From Anaerolineales bacterium (GTDB lineage Bacteria; Chloroflexota; Anaerolineae; Anaerolineales; Villigracilaceae), in the NCBI GenBank assembly GCA_019187665.1, contig JABARH010000003.1:62001-126000 (forward strand): a stretch of DNA of 64,000 bases. The letters run 5' to 3'. Numbering within the stretch: position 1 is the first letter of the stretch; every line of letters starts with the position of its first letter. Shown here piece after piece: positions 16,236 to 24,619 of the stretch. The notes beneath the pieces are model-generated. The model had not been told where the DNA came from and ran no database searches. It saw only the letters and a list, made by a program, of their open reading frames with translations. The position numbers and the translations under genes were made by a program.

Positions 16236-16359
16236 CGCAACATTCACGTTGCGCCCAAACACCAAACGGGCAGGCGGCCTTCTCCAGCGCCAACGGGCGC
16301 GCAAGAGCGCCACGTTACGAAATTATTTTGTAAAAGTTCAACAAAAACAAGGACTCACA

Positions 16360-17319
16360 ATGCGCATCCTAATCAGCGGAGCCGCGGGCTTCCTCGGCTC
16401 TCACCTCAGCGACCGATTAATCTCCGAAGGTCATCAGATCATCGGGTTGGATAATTTCATCACCGGCAACCGCGCGAACATCGCGCACCGCATGGGCGAT
16501 GAAAATTTTTCGTTCTACCGGCACGACGTTTCAAACTATATCTTCGTGCCGGGCAACGTGGATGCGGTTTTGCATTTCGCATCGCCCGCCAGCCCGAATC
16601 CAAAATCGCCTTCGGGATATTTCAACCTGCCCATTCAAACCATGAAGGCGGGCGCGCTCGGCACGCACAACACGCTCGGCGTGGCAAAGACAAACAACGC
16701 GCGCTATCTGCTCGCTTCTACCAGTGAAATTTACGGCGACCCGGAGATTCACCCGCAATCTGAATCCTATCCCGGCAACGTGGATCCGGCCGGCCCGCGC
16801 GCCGTCTACGATGAAGCCAAACGCTTCGCCGAAGCGCTGACTCTCGCCTATCACCGCCATCACAACGTGGACACGCGCATCGTGCGCATCTTCAACACCT
16901 ACGGTCCGCGCATGGACCTCGAGGACGGGCGCGCCCTGCCGAACCTGCTGAAGCAGGCTCTACTTGGACAGCCCCTCACCGTCTACGGCGACGGACAGCA
17001 AACGCGCTCCTTCTGCTACGTGGACGATCTTGTGGACGGCATTGTCCGTTTGCTATATTCGGATGAACACATGCCGGTCAACATCGGCAACCCGGTCGAG
17101 ATGACGATTTTGCAATTCGCGGAAACGATCAACCGCGTCACCGGGAACCAGGCCGGGGTTACATTCATGGCGGGCGAACGTTCCGCCCGCGACCCACAGC
17201 GCCGCCGCCCCGACATCACGCGCGCCCAAACGATTTTAAAATGGGAGCCGAAGGTGGATTTCGAGGAGGGCTTGCGGCGCACCATTCCCTACTTCAAGGA
17301 AAAACTTGGACTGGCATGA
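16360..17319 (+). CDS. NAD-dependent sugar-nucleotide epimerase/decarboxylase, UDP-glucuronate decarboxylase-like
   Basis: 319 residues, extended short-chain dehydrogenase. NAD motif GAAGFLGSH (7-15), active-site STSEIYGDP (120-128) with Glu 123, and Tyr 150/Lys 154 in YDEAK. The stretch [22 protein letters not shown] is close to UDP-xylose synthases, which turn UDP-glucuronate into UDP-xylose; a dTDP-glucose-type dehydratase is the alternative. Start at the ATG at 16360, supported by AAGGA 8 bases ahead and by the NAD motif close to the N-terminus. Stop overlaps the next gene's start (ATGA), so it is coupled to a GtrA protein, consistent with supply of a sugar for surface glycans. Confidence 0.88.
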   Translation: MRILISGAAGFLGSHLSDRLISEGHQIIGLDNFITGNRANIAHRMGDENFSFYRHDVSNYIFVPGNVDAVLHFASPASPNPKSPSGYFNLPIQTMKAGALGTHNTLGVAKTNNARYLLASTSEIYGDPEIHPQSESYPGNVDPAGPRAVYDEAKRFAEALTLAYHRHHNVDTRIVRIFNTYGPRMDLEDGRALPNLLKQALLGQPLTVYGDGQQTRSFCYVDDLVDGIVRLLYSDEHMPVNIGNPVEMTILQFAETINRVTGNQAGVTFMAGERSARDPQRRRPDITRAQTILKWEPKVDFEEGLRRTIPYFKEKLGLA

Positions 17320-17768
17320 CGCACATTTTCAACGACGCAAACGAACGCACCCGTTTTTTTAAATTTGCCGCGGTCGGCGCGATCGGCACCGTTGTGGATT
17401 TTGCGGTGTACAACCTGCTGAACATCGCCTTTCACATCGCGCCGGTGGTATCGCAGGCATTCTCATTCAGCGCGGCGGTGATCAATAATTTTTTGTGGAA
17501 CCGCCATTGGACCTATCCCGAATCGCGCTCAAAGGCGGCGCATCACCAAATGGCGCAGTTCGGCATCGTCAACGCAGTGGGACTGCTCATCCGCACGCCG
17601 ATCATCGGCTACATGGAGCGCCCGCTTGGGGTCCTGGCGGGAGGCGCCGGGTTTCAGCCCAAAGCCGCCGACGTGATCGGTCACAACCTCGCGCTCGCCA
17701 TCGCCATCGGAATTGTCATGCTTTGGAATTACTTTATCAACCGCTATTGGACGTATAATGACGTATGA
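17316..17768 (+). CDS. GtrA-family membrane protein
   Basis: 150 residues, four membrane helices. Begins [22 protein letters not shown], then [19 protein letters not shown], the standard GtrA wording, and ends [12 protein letters not shown]. GtrA proteins are thought to help move undecaprenyl-linked sugars across the membrane. ATGA overlap with the upstream UDP-sugar gene decides the start and implies translational coupling; the downstream small gene also overlaps by four bases. Confidence 0.92.
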   Translation: MTHIFNDANERTRFFKFAAVGAIGTVVDFAVYNLLNIAFHIAPVVSQAFSFSAAVINNFLWNRHWTYPESRSKAAHHQMAQFGIVNAVGLLIRTPIIGYMERPLGVLAGGAGFQPKAADVIGHNLALAIAIGIVMLWNYFINRYWTYNDV

Positions 17769-18169
17769 TGGATGCCACAACCACAACCAACCCGACCCAA
17801 AAGAAGATTCTGATCCCCGTCTACAACTCGCGCGGCGACGTGGAGGCGTTTTTGTTTTACCCCAACCTTCACAACCGCAACGGCGAATGGATCGGCTGGG
17901 TAACCCCACAACGCGACGTATATTCCGTGCTGGGACATTATGTCGGCACACTGACCAGCGAACCGCGCATCTTGCGCACGCGCGTCATGGAGGAAAGCAA
18001 ACCCAGTGTTACGCCGCCGCCCTCGCCGGGAAAAATTTCGCCGCCCGCCACCGTGCCGCTCGCGCCGATGATGAGGGAACTGACCTACAGCACAATTGAC
18101 ATCCTGCTCGAAGAACCCGAACGCCTGCATACCCTCGACGTGGGCGAATTCCGCGAGGATATGGATTAG
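17765..18169 (+). CDS. Small hypothetical protein, possible 4-fold beta-flower type
   Basis: 134 residues. The N-terminal half (IPVYNSRGDVEAFLFYPNLHNRNGEWIGWVTPQRDVYSVLGHYVGTL) is a short beta domain with repeated Gly-x-Val/Tyr turns, reminiscent of the 4-fold beta-flower fold; this match is from memory and weak. The C-terminal half is Pro-rich and then acidic. Starts inside the GtrA stop (ATGA), so it is the third gene of that operon. Its stop TAG is immediately followed by a repeat tract. Confidence 0.6.
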   Translation: MMDATTTTNPTQKKILIPVYNSRGDVEAFLFYPNLHNRNGEWIGWVTPQRDVYSVLGHYVGTLTSEPRILRTRVMEESKPSVTPPPSPGKISPPATVPLAPMMRELTYSTIDILLEEPERLHTLDVGEFREDMD

Positions 18170-18264
18170 GTAGACAGGTAGACAGGTAGACACGTAGACA
18201 GGTACACACGTAGACACGTAGACAGGTACACACGTAGACACGTAGACAGGTACACACGTATACC
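18170..18264. repeat. Octamer tandem tract (ACAGGTAG/ACACGTAG)
   Basis: About twelve 8-base units beginning at the base after a stop codon. Same unit and orientation as 5612-5779. Confidence 0.95.
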
Positions 18265-18268
18265 TAAA

Positions 18269-18355
18269 CCGACAACCAACAACCAACAACCGACAACCAA
18301 CAACCGACAACCGACAACTGACAACCGACAACCGACAACCGACAACCGACAACCG
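18269..18355. repeat. Heptamer tandem tract (GACAACC)
   Basis: About twelve units of GACAACC/AACAACC/GACAACT that end exactly at the ATG of the thioesterase gene. With the octamer tract it fills the entire 186-base gap. No ribosome site is left ahead of the ATG. Confidence 0.95.
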
Positions 18356-18832
18356 ATGACTGACTCCCCCTCCCCTAAACCCATGCGCGTTTCGCGCATA
18401 AGCCTGGCGCAGATGATGCAACCGGAGCACGCCAACAACCTCGGCAACGTCCACGGCGGCTGGATCATGAAACTCGTGGACGAAGCCGGAGCGCTGGCTT
18501 GCATGCGCCATTCACAATGCCGCGTCGTGACTGTCGCCATCGACTCGATGAGTTTCCGCCACCCGATCAAAACCAGCGACCTGGTCATCCTCAACGCCGA
18601 AGTGACATACACCGGCAACACCTCCATCGAAGCCGAAGTGCAGGTCATCGCCGAGAATCCGCTCACCGGACAACGCTGGCAGACGAACACCGCCTACCTG
18701 CTTTACGTCGCGCTCGACGATCACGCCAAGCCAACCAAAGTCCCGCCGGTCTTCGCCGAAACCATCGAAGAAGAGCGCAAGATCGCCGAAGCAAAAGAAC
18801 GTCAACAGCGCCGTTTGAAAGAACGGAAATAA
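18356..18832 (+). CDS. Acyl-CoA thioesterase, hotdog fold (YciA/BACH-like)
   Basis: 158 residues. Hotdog core with MMQPEHANNLGNVHGGWIMKLVDEAGALACMRH: the GNVHGGWIMKLVDEAG stretch is the active-site helix of YciA/BFIT-type thioesterases (Asp at LVDEAG), and VTVAIDSMSFRHPIKTSDLVIL is the next strand pair. It hydrolyses acyl-CoA to acid and CoA in the cytoplasm. The C-terminus is a charged helix (EEERKIAEAKERQQRRLKERK). The start directly abuts a heptamer tract; translation would have to be leaderless or use an unusual initiation signal. Confidence 0.9.
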   Translation: MTDSPSPKPMRVSRISLAQMMQPEHANNLGNVHGGWIMKLVDEAGALACMRHSQCRVVTVAIDSMSFRHPIKTSDLVILNAEVTYTGNTSIEAEVQVIAENPLTGQRWQTNTAYLLYVALDDHAKPTKVPPVFAETIEEERKIAEAKERQQRRLKERK

Positions 18833-18894
18833 CAACGCATCGTCACGGCGAGGCGGGGCGCCAACAAAAAAATTCGCACGGACGAGATGCAACC

Positions 18895-20121
18895 ATGAGC
18901 GACTCCCAACTTCCTCCCGCCGAAGAACCTCTCTCCCAACCCAAAGAACGCGTGCAAAACCGATTCCGCTCCCTGCGCGAACTGCTCGATCACGTCTCGG
19001 GCAAAGACCTCGCGCCCGCCCCCGCCCAGGACGCGGGCTTGCTGGAAACCCTGCCCTTTCCCTTCCTCGCCATCGTCGGTCAGCGGGAAATGAAACTCGC
19101 GCTCCTGCTCGGGCTGATCAACCCAGCCATCGGCGGCATCCTGCTCGTCGGTCCGCGCGGAACCGCAAAGACCACCGCCGTCCGTTCCGTGCTCGATTTG
19201 CTCCCGCAAGTCGAACGCTCCACCTGCCGCTACGGTTGCCTGCCCGAAGATATCGAGTCCGGCGGAATGGACGCCGTCTGCCCGGAGTGCGCGCAAAAAT
19301 ACGCCGAAGGCAAACCGCTCACCGCGCCCGACCGGGTGCGCCTGATCGAACTGCCCCTCAACGCGCGCCTCGAAGACGTGGTCGGCGGCATTGACGCGCA
19401 AGCCGTCGGCGTCAGCGAACGCGCGCGCGTGCGGCGCGGCATCCTGGCGCAATCCGACCGCAACCTGCTTTACATAGACGAGATCAACCTGCTTGGCAAC
19501 GAAATCGTGGACGCCATCCTCGACGCCTCCGCGCAAGGCAGTTACACCGTCCGTCGCGGTCCCGTCTCCGCCACGTATCGCTCGCGCTTCGTGCTGATCG
19601 GCTCGATGAATCCGGAAGAGGGACGACTCCGCCCGCAAATCCTCGACCGCTTCGGACTCCGCCTGATCGTGCGCGGCCTCGCTGATGGGATCAACCGCCT
19701 CGAGGCGTATCGCCGTGTGCGCGCCTACCAGACCAACCCGCGCGCCTTCCTCGCCCAATACGCGGACGAGTTATCCGCCGCGCGCGAGGAGATTCAAGCC
19801 GCCCGCCAACGACTCAACTCTGTGACCCTGCCAGACTCGATCGCCAAGCCCGCCATCGCATTGATCCAAAAGATGGGCATAGACTCACTGCGCGCCGAAA
19901 TCGCCTGGTTTGAAGCCGCGCGCGCCTACGCCGCCGCCGATAGCCGCGAGACTGTCACCGCCGGCGATCTGCGCATTGTCGCGCCGATGGCGCTGCGCTT
20001 GAGACGCTCCAGGTTCATGGATGAATATTTCAACAACCAGCAAAATGAAGAACAAGAAGTGATTGCCCTGCTGGCAAAATTGGGAAAGAAAAACATTCGC
20101 AAGAAAAAAAACCAGCCGTGA
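18895..20121 (+). CDS. AAA+ ATPase of the magnesium-chelatase subunit I (BchI/ChlI) type
   Basis: 408 residues. Walker A GPRGTAKTT (86-94), a Cys set C111-x3-C115 and C129-x2-C132 (CRYGC, CPEC) in the BchI-type insert, Walker B LLYIDEINLL (191-200), sensor-1 GSMNPEEGRLRPQILDRFGL and the C-terminal helical domain (LRIVAPMALRLRRSR). BchI normally works with BchD and BchH to insert Mg into protoporphyrin, or in cobaltochelatase-like and unrelated chaperone roles. No D or H subunit is next to it and nothing photosynthetic is in the window, so its partner is unknown. I use the ATG at 18895, where the family N-terminus begins. Confidence 0.85.
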   Translation: MSDSQLPPAEEPLSQPKERVQNRFRSLRELLDHVSGKDLAPAPAQDAGLLETLPFPFLAIVGQREMKLALLLGLINPAIGGILLVGPRGTAKTTAVRSVLDLLPQVERSTCRYGCLPEDIESGGMDAVCPECAQKYAEGKPLTAPDRVRLIELPLNARLEDVVGGIDAQAVGVSERARVRRGILAQSDRNLLYIDEINLLGNEIVDAILDASAQGSYTVRRGPVSATYRSRFVLIGSMNPEEGRLRPQILDRFGLRLIVRGLADGINRLEAYRRVRAYQTNPRAFLAQYADELSAAREEIQAARQRLNSVTLPDSIAKPAIALIQKMGIDSLRAEIAWFEAARAYAAADSRETVTAGDLRIVAPMALRLRRSRFMDEYFNNQQNEEQEVIALLAKLGKKNIRKKKNQP

Positions 20122-20208
20122 CTTCGCGCAACCGGCTACCCCAACCTTAAGTGATACGGCGGGCGCATAAGCGAACGCGCCCTGCGCAAGACTTGCGTGA
20201 GACTCAAA

Positions 20209-20838
20209 ATGATGATCAACAAAATCCCCAACCCCGCCTACCGCATTGAGACAAAGCGACTCGTGATTCGCTGTTACGCTCCCTCCGATTCACAACTGCT
20301 TCAGGACTCCATCCTTCAAAGTGTTGAACATCTCAAGCCGTGGATGGCGTGGGCGCACGACGAACCCCTGCCGCTTGAACTTCGGGACAAAGCCGTCCAA
20401 CGCTTTCGCGGCAGATTCGATCTGGGCGAAGATTACGTCTATGGCATCTTCAACCCCGAAGAGACGCGCCTGATCGGAGGGACAGGATTGCACAAACGCG
20501 GCGGCGACAAGGAATTGGAGATCGGATATTGGATTCACAAAGACTTCATTAATCAAGGCTTCGTCACCGAATCCACCGCCGCGTTGACCAGGGTCGCGTT
20601 CGAGATCTGTCATGTTCATCGAGTCGAGATCCACTGTGATCCGGGCAATTTTGCCTCAGCCGCTGTCCCGCGCAAACTCGGCTACATCCACGAAGGAACT
20701 CTGCGCGAAAAGACTCGCTTCCTCGATCGCTGGAGCGACTCGATGGTTTGGAGTTTACTTGAAAGCGAGTATCCGAACAGTCCAGCCGCGAAAGCGGAGG
20801 TCCGGGTATTTTGGGCAAGCGGGGAGAAGTTGTTATAG
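20209..20838 (+). CDS. GNAT acetyltransferase, RimJ/RimL type
   Basis: 209 residues. N-terminal IETKRLVIRCYAPSDSQLLQ, central LELGYWIHKDFINQGFVTESTAALTRVAF-like core (ELEIGYWIHKDFINQGFVTE) and VHRVEIHCDPGNFASAAVPRKLGY, the usual strand-beta-4/5 wording of RimJ/RimL proteins that use acetyl-CoA to acetylate an amine, often a protein N-terminus or a small metabolite. Start chosen at the ATG at 20209; a GTG 12 bases upstream is also possible. Upstream sequence resembles a short piece of the dispersed repeat (GCGCAAGACTTGCG). A terminator hairpin follows. Confidence 0.88.
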   Translation: MMINKIPNPAYRIETKRLVIRCYAPSDSQLLQDSILQSVEHLKPWMAWAHDEPLPLELRDKAVQRFRGRFDLGEDYVYGIFNPEETRLIGGTGLHKRGGDKELEIGYWIHKDFINQGFVTESTAALTRVAFEICHVHRVEIHCDPGNFASAAVPRKLGYIHEGTLREKTRFLDRWSDSMVWSLLESEYPNSPAAKAEVRVFWASGEKLL

Positions 20839-20865
20839 TTCGATCTTGCATCACCCATGATTTTC

Positions 20866-20902
20866 AAAAACCTGTTTCCATGCTGCGCAGAAACGGGTTT
20901 TT
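20866..20902 (+). terminator. Rho-independent terminator after the acetyltransferase
   Basis: AAAAACCTGTTTC pairs with GAAACGGGTTTTT across an 11-base loop, followed by GTTTG. Placed 27 bases after the stop. Confidence 0.85.
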
Positions 20903-20913
20903 GTTTGTCAAAG

Positions 20914-20919
20914 TATAAT
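20914..20919 (+). promoter_or_regulatory. -10 TATAAT directly ahead of a start codon (leaderless)
   Basis: Perfect TATAAT ends 8 bases before the ATG at 20928, so transcription should start at or next to the A of the ATG. No Shine-Dalgarno sequence is present and no clear -35. Confidence 0.65.
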
Positions 20920-20927
20920 CACATCCA

Positions 20928-22574
20928 ATGACATCCCGTCCGTTTTTAAAACACATCCCCTTCATCCTTCTCATCCTCGCCCTCCTGCTTTTCGGCCTCT
21001 TCACCTTCCGCGACTACGGACTCTCCTGGGACGAGCCGCTTTTCTACGAATACGGCGAAGCGCTGGGCTACGCCTACGCGCCCGCCAACTGGTTCCGTGC
21101 GGACTTCGACTTAAATCATGCCTACGGCTCCAGCGGCGACGACCACAAAAATCGCGGCCCTGCCTATCTCATCCTCGCGCGCACGCCAGTTCACATTCTC
21201 CAATCTCTCGGCATTGACCCGCCCTCCGCCTGGCATCTCGTCAACTTCCTGACCTTTCTGCTCGGCGTCTATTTCGTTTACCGACTCAGCCTGCGCTGGA
21301 TGGGCGAATGGGCGGCTTTCGGCGCGGCGACGCTATTCGCCACACAGCCATTGTTGCTTGGACATGCGTTCATCAATCCCAAAGACATACCCTTCCTCGT
21401 TTTCTTCACAGGCGCCTTGCTCTTCGGCTTTGAAATGGTTGACGTGTTGAGCAACTCCTCCAAAAACAAAAAACAAAAGACCAGTCAGGTTATCCTCGCC
21501 TCATTTTTCCTGGGCATCGCAACTTCCATCCGCGTCCTCGCCCCCCTCGCGGGACTCCTCGTCCTCATCTACGCCGCCAACCGTCAACCACCAACCGCCA
21601 ACCACCAACCGCCAACCGTCAACCACCAACCGCCAACCCTCCCCCTCCTCGCCTACGCCCTCCTCTCCATCCTCTTCATGCTCGCTTCCTGGCCCTACCT
21701 CTGGGAATCCCCGCTCAAAAATTTTTTTGAAGTCTTCCTCTTCATGTCCGACAACCCAACAGGCCTTCAGGTACTCTTCGGCGGCGAACTCTACCGCGCC
21801 TACGAACTTCCGCGCCGCTACCTCCCAACCCTGCTCGCCATCACACTGACAGAACCCGTCTGGCCTCTATTTGCATTAGGCCTTATTACAACAGCCTGGA
21901 AATCCATCTCCACGATTCGCCGCCTGCCAACTCCCGATTCCCGAATCCCCGCCACCAACCGCCAACAACCAACCGACTACTGGCTCGCCATCACCGCCTT
22001 CCTCATCACCTTCCTCTACGTTCTCCTCCTCCGCCCGCCCATGTACGACGGCTTTCGTCATTTCCTCTTCATCCTGCCGCCGCTCTTCATCACCGCTGGC
22101 CTCGGCCTTCAATTCTTCCTGAATAGGCTCGAAAAAATTAAACCACGAGTTATATTCTGGCTATACGCAGGGATGGTTTTCATCATTCTCGCCGTCAACA
22201 TCCTGCCAGCCGCCAAACTCCACCCTTTCGAGTACGCCTACTACAACTCCCTCGTCGGCGGGACGCGCGGCGCCTTCCGCGTCTACGAGACCGACTATTG
22301 GCTCACTTGTTACAAGCAAGCCGTCCAACTACTCAACGCGCGCGCGCCTGCCAGTCTCTACGTTCATCGCGAAGCCTACATCGCCGCGGCCTACGCCTCC
22401 AGCGGACTCAACGTCATCGAAGCACGCGGCCATCTCAACGACATCGCGTCGGGCGACTATATCCTCGTCAACACGCGCGCCAACGAAGACCGCAAAACTT
22501 TTCGCGACGCGCCGACCCTCTTTGAAGTTGGACGCGGCGGCGCGGCCTTTTGTGTGGTAAAACAAGCCCCATGA
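20928..22574 (+). CDS. GT-C fold membrane glycosyltransferase (GT39/ArnT-like) with heptamer inserts
   Basis: 548 residues with about ten membrane helices. The first outside loop carries YGLSWDEPLFYEYGEA; an acidic Asp-Glu pair there is the catalytic feature of dolichol/undecaprenyl-phosphate-sugar-dependent GT-C enzymes. A second conserved cluster is GHAFINPKDIPFLVFF. Residues about 217-238 (NRQPPTANHQPPTVNHQPPT) and about 342-350 (TNRQQPT) are encoded by heptamer tracts and lie in loops between helices. The enzyme would glycosylate a lipid or protein outside the membrane. Probably leaderless (see 20914). Its stop overlaps the URO-D gene (ATGA). Confidence 0.8.
   Translation: MTSRPFLKHIPFILLILALLLFGLFTFRDYGLSWDEPLFYEYGEALGYAYAPANWFRADFDLNHAYGSSGDDHKNRGPAYLILARTPVHILQSLGIDPPSAWHLVNFLTFLLGVYFVYRLSLRWMGEWAAFGAATLFATQPLLLGHAFINPKDIPFLVFFTGALLFGFEMVDVLSNSSKNKKQKTSQVILASFFLGIATSIRVLAPLAGLLVLIYAANRQPPTANHQPPTVNHQPPTLPLLAYALLSILFMLASWPYLWESPLKNFFEVFLFMSDNPTGLQVLFGGELYRAYELPRRYLPTLLAITLTEPVWPLFALGLITTAWKSISTIRRLPTPDSRIPATNRQQPTDYWLAITAFLITFLYVLLLRPPMYDGFRHFLFILPPLFITAGLGLQFFLNRLEKIKPRVIFWLYAGMVFIILAVNILPAAKLHPFEYAYYNSLVGGTRGAFRVYETDYWLTCYKQAVQLLNARAPASLYVHREAYIAAAYASSGLNVIEARGHLNDIASGDYILVNTRANEDRKTFRDAPTLFEVGRGGAAFCVVKQAP
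21577..21639. repeat. Heptamer tandem tract in frame in the glycosyltransferase (CCAACCG/TCAACCA)
   Basis: Exactly nine 7-base units, 63 bases, so 21 codons and no frame change. A second shorter block of the same heptamers is at 21952-21976. Confidence 0.95.
21952..21976. repeat. Second short heptamer block in the same glycosyltransferase
   Basis: CCACCAA, CCGCCAA, CAACCAA, CCGACTA: three to four units matching the heptamer class at 21577. Encodes ATNRQQPTDY in another predicted loop. Confidence 0.75.
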
Positions 22575-23569
22575 CGACTCATCGCGAACGCCTGCGCGCC
22601 TGCCTGGCGGGCGAACAGCCCGACCGCATCCCTGTCGCCCTCTGGCGCCATTTTCCTGTGGACGATCAGTCGCCCGAAAATCTGGCCGCCGCCGCGCTCC
22701 ACTGGCAGCGTCAATATGATTTCGATTTCGTAAAAGTGACGCCCGCTTCTTCTTTTTGCGTCAAGGATTGGGGCGCGGACGACGCCTGGGAGGGTCACGC
22801 CGAAGGGACGCGGCGCTACACACAACGCCTCATCACTGAACCTTCGGACTGGGCGCGCCTGCCCGATCTGGATCCGACCGCCGAACATCTCGCGGCGCAA
22901 CTGACCTGCCTGCGCCTCATCCGCGCGGGACTCGACGTTGAGACGCCCCTCATCCAAACCATCTTCAGCCCGCTGGCGCAAGCCAAAAACCTGGCGGGCA
23001 ACGATACGCTCCTCGCGCATCTTCGACTCCATCCCGAGGCCGTAATGCAAGGACTCGAAACCATAGCGCGCACTACGCGCCGCTTTGTGGAAGCCGCGCT
23101 CGAAACAGGCCTCGACGGAATCTTTTACGCCGTCCAGCACGCGCAAGCGACTCTGCTCTCGCTCGACGAATATCAAACTTTCGGATTGCATTTTGATCGT
23201 CAAGTCATTGAACCTGCAAGAGCGTCGTGGTTGAACGTTCTGCATCTTCACGGAAAAGATGTTCACCATTCGCTGTTCTCTGCGCTTGCCTTTCCCATCG
23301 TCAACTGGCATGACCGCGAAACAGATCCTTCGCTCGCGGCGGCGTTGCAAACCTCCGAAGGCGCATGGGTGGCCTGCGGCGGCTTGAGGCAGGATACGCT
23401 CGCGCTGGAGAATCCCGCGCGGGTCAGGCAAGAAGCGCGCGACGCAATTGAGCAAACTGGCGGGCGGAGATTGATCCTCTCCACAGGCTGCGTCGTTCCC
23501 GTCATCGCGCCGCATGGAAATCTAAATGCAGTGGCGCAAATTGCCAATTTACGAAATGAGGCCAAATGA
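22571..23569 (+). CDS. Uroporphyrinogen decarboxylase family protein
   Basis: 332 residues, TIM-barrel URO-D family. MTTHRERLRACLAGEQPDRIPVALWRHF matches the family start, with FVKVTPASSFCVKDWG, TIFSPLAQAKNLAG and the C-terminal LSTGCVVPVIAPHGNLNAV. True HemE acts on uroporphyrinogen III; this protein is more like the broad group that includes corrinoid methyltransferase partners, and haem genes are not nearby, so I do not call hemE. Start at 22571 is set by the ATGA overlap with the glycosyltransferase gene. Its own stop overlaps rsmD in the same way, so the three are coupled. Confidence 0.85.
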   Translation: MTTHRERLRACLAGEQPDRIPVALWRHFPVDDQSPENLAAAALHWQRQYDFDFVKVTPASSFCVKDWGADDAWEGHAEGTRRYTQRLITEPSDWARLPDLDPTAEHLAAQLTCLRLIRAGLDVETPLIQTIFSPLAQAKNLAGNDTLLAHLRLHPEAVMQGLETIARTTRRFVEAALETGLDGIFYAVQHAQATLLSLDEYQTFGLHFDRQVIEPARASWLNVLHLHGKDVHHSLFSALAFPIVNWHDRETDPSLAAALQTSEGAWVACGGLRQDTLALENPARVRQEARDAIEQTGGRRLILSTGCVVPVIAPHGNLNAVAQIANLRNEAK

Positions 23570-24126
23570 CTCTGCGCGTCATCTCTGGCGCTGCCAAAGG
23601 CCGCAAACTAAAAACCGTCCCTGGCGACACCACGCGCCCGATCACCGACATGGTGAAGGAGGCGCTCTTCAACATCCTCGGCACGGACGTGGTCGACTCG
23701 TCGTGGTGGGACATGTTCGCGGGGACGGGCGCGGTCGGCATCGAAGCATTGAGCCGCGGCGCGTCGTTCGTGCGCTTCACCGACCTGAACCGCGCGCCCA
23801 TCGAGACGATCAAATTTAACTTGGAGCATTGCCGCCTTGAGCAGCGCGCCGAAGTTCGCCGCGCGGACTCATTGGCGATGGCCTCCCAACCCGCCGACCG
23901 ACAATTTCAAAACATCTACATCGCCCCGCCGCAATTTAAAGAACTTTGGGAACACGCCCTGCTTGCGATTGATGACAACCCCTCCTGGCTCACCGACGAC
24001 GCCTGGGTCATGGTTCAGATCGCTCCGCGCGAGTACAGGGATTTGGAATTGAGAACTCTGGTCAAGTTCGATGAACGAAAGTACAGCAACACGCTGTTGG
24101 TGTTTTATGAGTTGAAAGGAAAATGA
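23566..24126 (+). CDS. rsmD: 16S rRNA (guanine966-N2)-methyltransferase RsmD
   Basis: 186 residues. MTLRVISGAAKGRKLKTVPG and RPITDMVKEALFNIL are the RsmD N-terminal signature; the SAM-binding loop is WDMFAGTGAVGIEALSRGA (about 48-66). The catalytic motif IV, normally DPPY or DPPF, reads APPQF here (NIYIAPPQFKELW), so the expected Asp is replaced by Ala. It would methylate G966 in the small-subunit rRNA. Start follows from the ATGA overlap with the URO-D gene. The usual neighbour coaD is absent. Confidence 0.88.
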   Translation: MTLRVISGAAKGRKLKTVPGDTTRPITDMVKEALFNILGTDVVDSSWWDMFAGTGAVGIEALSRGASFVRFTDLNRAPIETIKFNLEHCRLEQRAEVRRADSLAMASQPADRQFQNIYIAPPQFKELWEHALLAIDDNPSWLTDDAWVMVQIAPREYRDLELRTLVKFDERKYSNTLLVFYELKGK

Positions 24127-24138
24127 TTCAGCCGCCGA

Positions 24139-24213
24139 TGACCAGCGGATTTTTAACGGATAAGCGGATAACGCGCGCCGCATCCGCTTATCCGCTTCCA
24201 CGTCTGCTGGTCA
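24139..24213. repeat. Long inverted repeat after rsmD
   Basis: Outer arms TGACCAGC/GCTGGTCA and inner perfect 13-bp arms CGGATAAGCGGAT/ATCCGCTTATCCG around ACGCGCGCCGC. No T-run follows, so it is not a classical terminator. Could act as a transcript-end stabiliser or be another dispersed palindrome. Confidence 0.8.
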
Positions 24214-24270
24214 CTGGGACTTGCCAAAATTTGGCTGTAATGTTAATCGTCATAATAAAAATGGAGTGAT

Positions 24271-24522
24271 ATGACCCGCGTCAAAGTTTTACTGTTTGCC
24301 ACCCTGCGCGAGCGCGTGGGCGGCGCCAAATCCATCGAAGTGGACCTGCCCGACGGCGGAACTATCCGCGATTTGAAAATGCGGATCGCAAAGAACATTC
24401 CCGCGCTGGAGCAGAACATGAAATCTGTGCTGACCACCATCAACCGCGAATATGCTTTCGATGAAGCGATTCTGCCCGATGGCGCAGAGTTGGCAATGTT
24501 TCCGCCCGTGTCGGGAGGGTAA
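24271..24522 (+). CDS. moaD: Molybdopterin synthase small subunit (MoaD/ThiS family)
   Basis: 83 residues, ubiquitin-like fold. VKVLLFATLRERVGG at the start, AILPDGAELAMFPPVSGG at the end; the C-terminal Gly-Gly is the site that carries the thiocarboxylate sulfur. MoaD and MoaE together convert precursor Z (cPMP) to molybdopterin. GGAGTGAT lies just ahead of the ATG. MoaE is the next gene, 97 bases on, but the gap holds an octamer tract. moeA, a later step of the same pathway, is at 34110. Confidence 0.93.
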   Translation: MTRVKVLLFATLRERVGGAKSIEVDLPDGGTIRDLKMRIAKNIPALEQNMKSVLTTINREYAFDEAILPDGAELAMFPPVSGG

Positions 24523-24558
24523 ACAGGTACACAGGTACACAGGTACACAGGTACACAC
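24523..24558. repeat. Octamer tandem tract (ACAGGTAC) between moaD and moaE
   Basis: Four exact ACAGGTAC units and a partial fifth, starting at the base after the moaD stop codon. Confidence 0.95.
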
Positions 24559-24619
24559 GGAATCTGTATCGCCCCACATCCTTACGAAATGCGCGCCACC
24601 CAATACGAGCCACGTAACC

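Noticed and set aside
15342..16313. 323-codon minus-strand open frame opposite the G5 lipoprotein
   Set aside because: High-GC antisense shadow; composition Arg/Gly/His-rich and no motif.
22457..23515. 352-codon minus-strand open frame opposite the URO-D gene
   Set aside because: No motif; the plus-strand gene is tightly coupled on both sides by ATGA overlaps.
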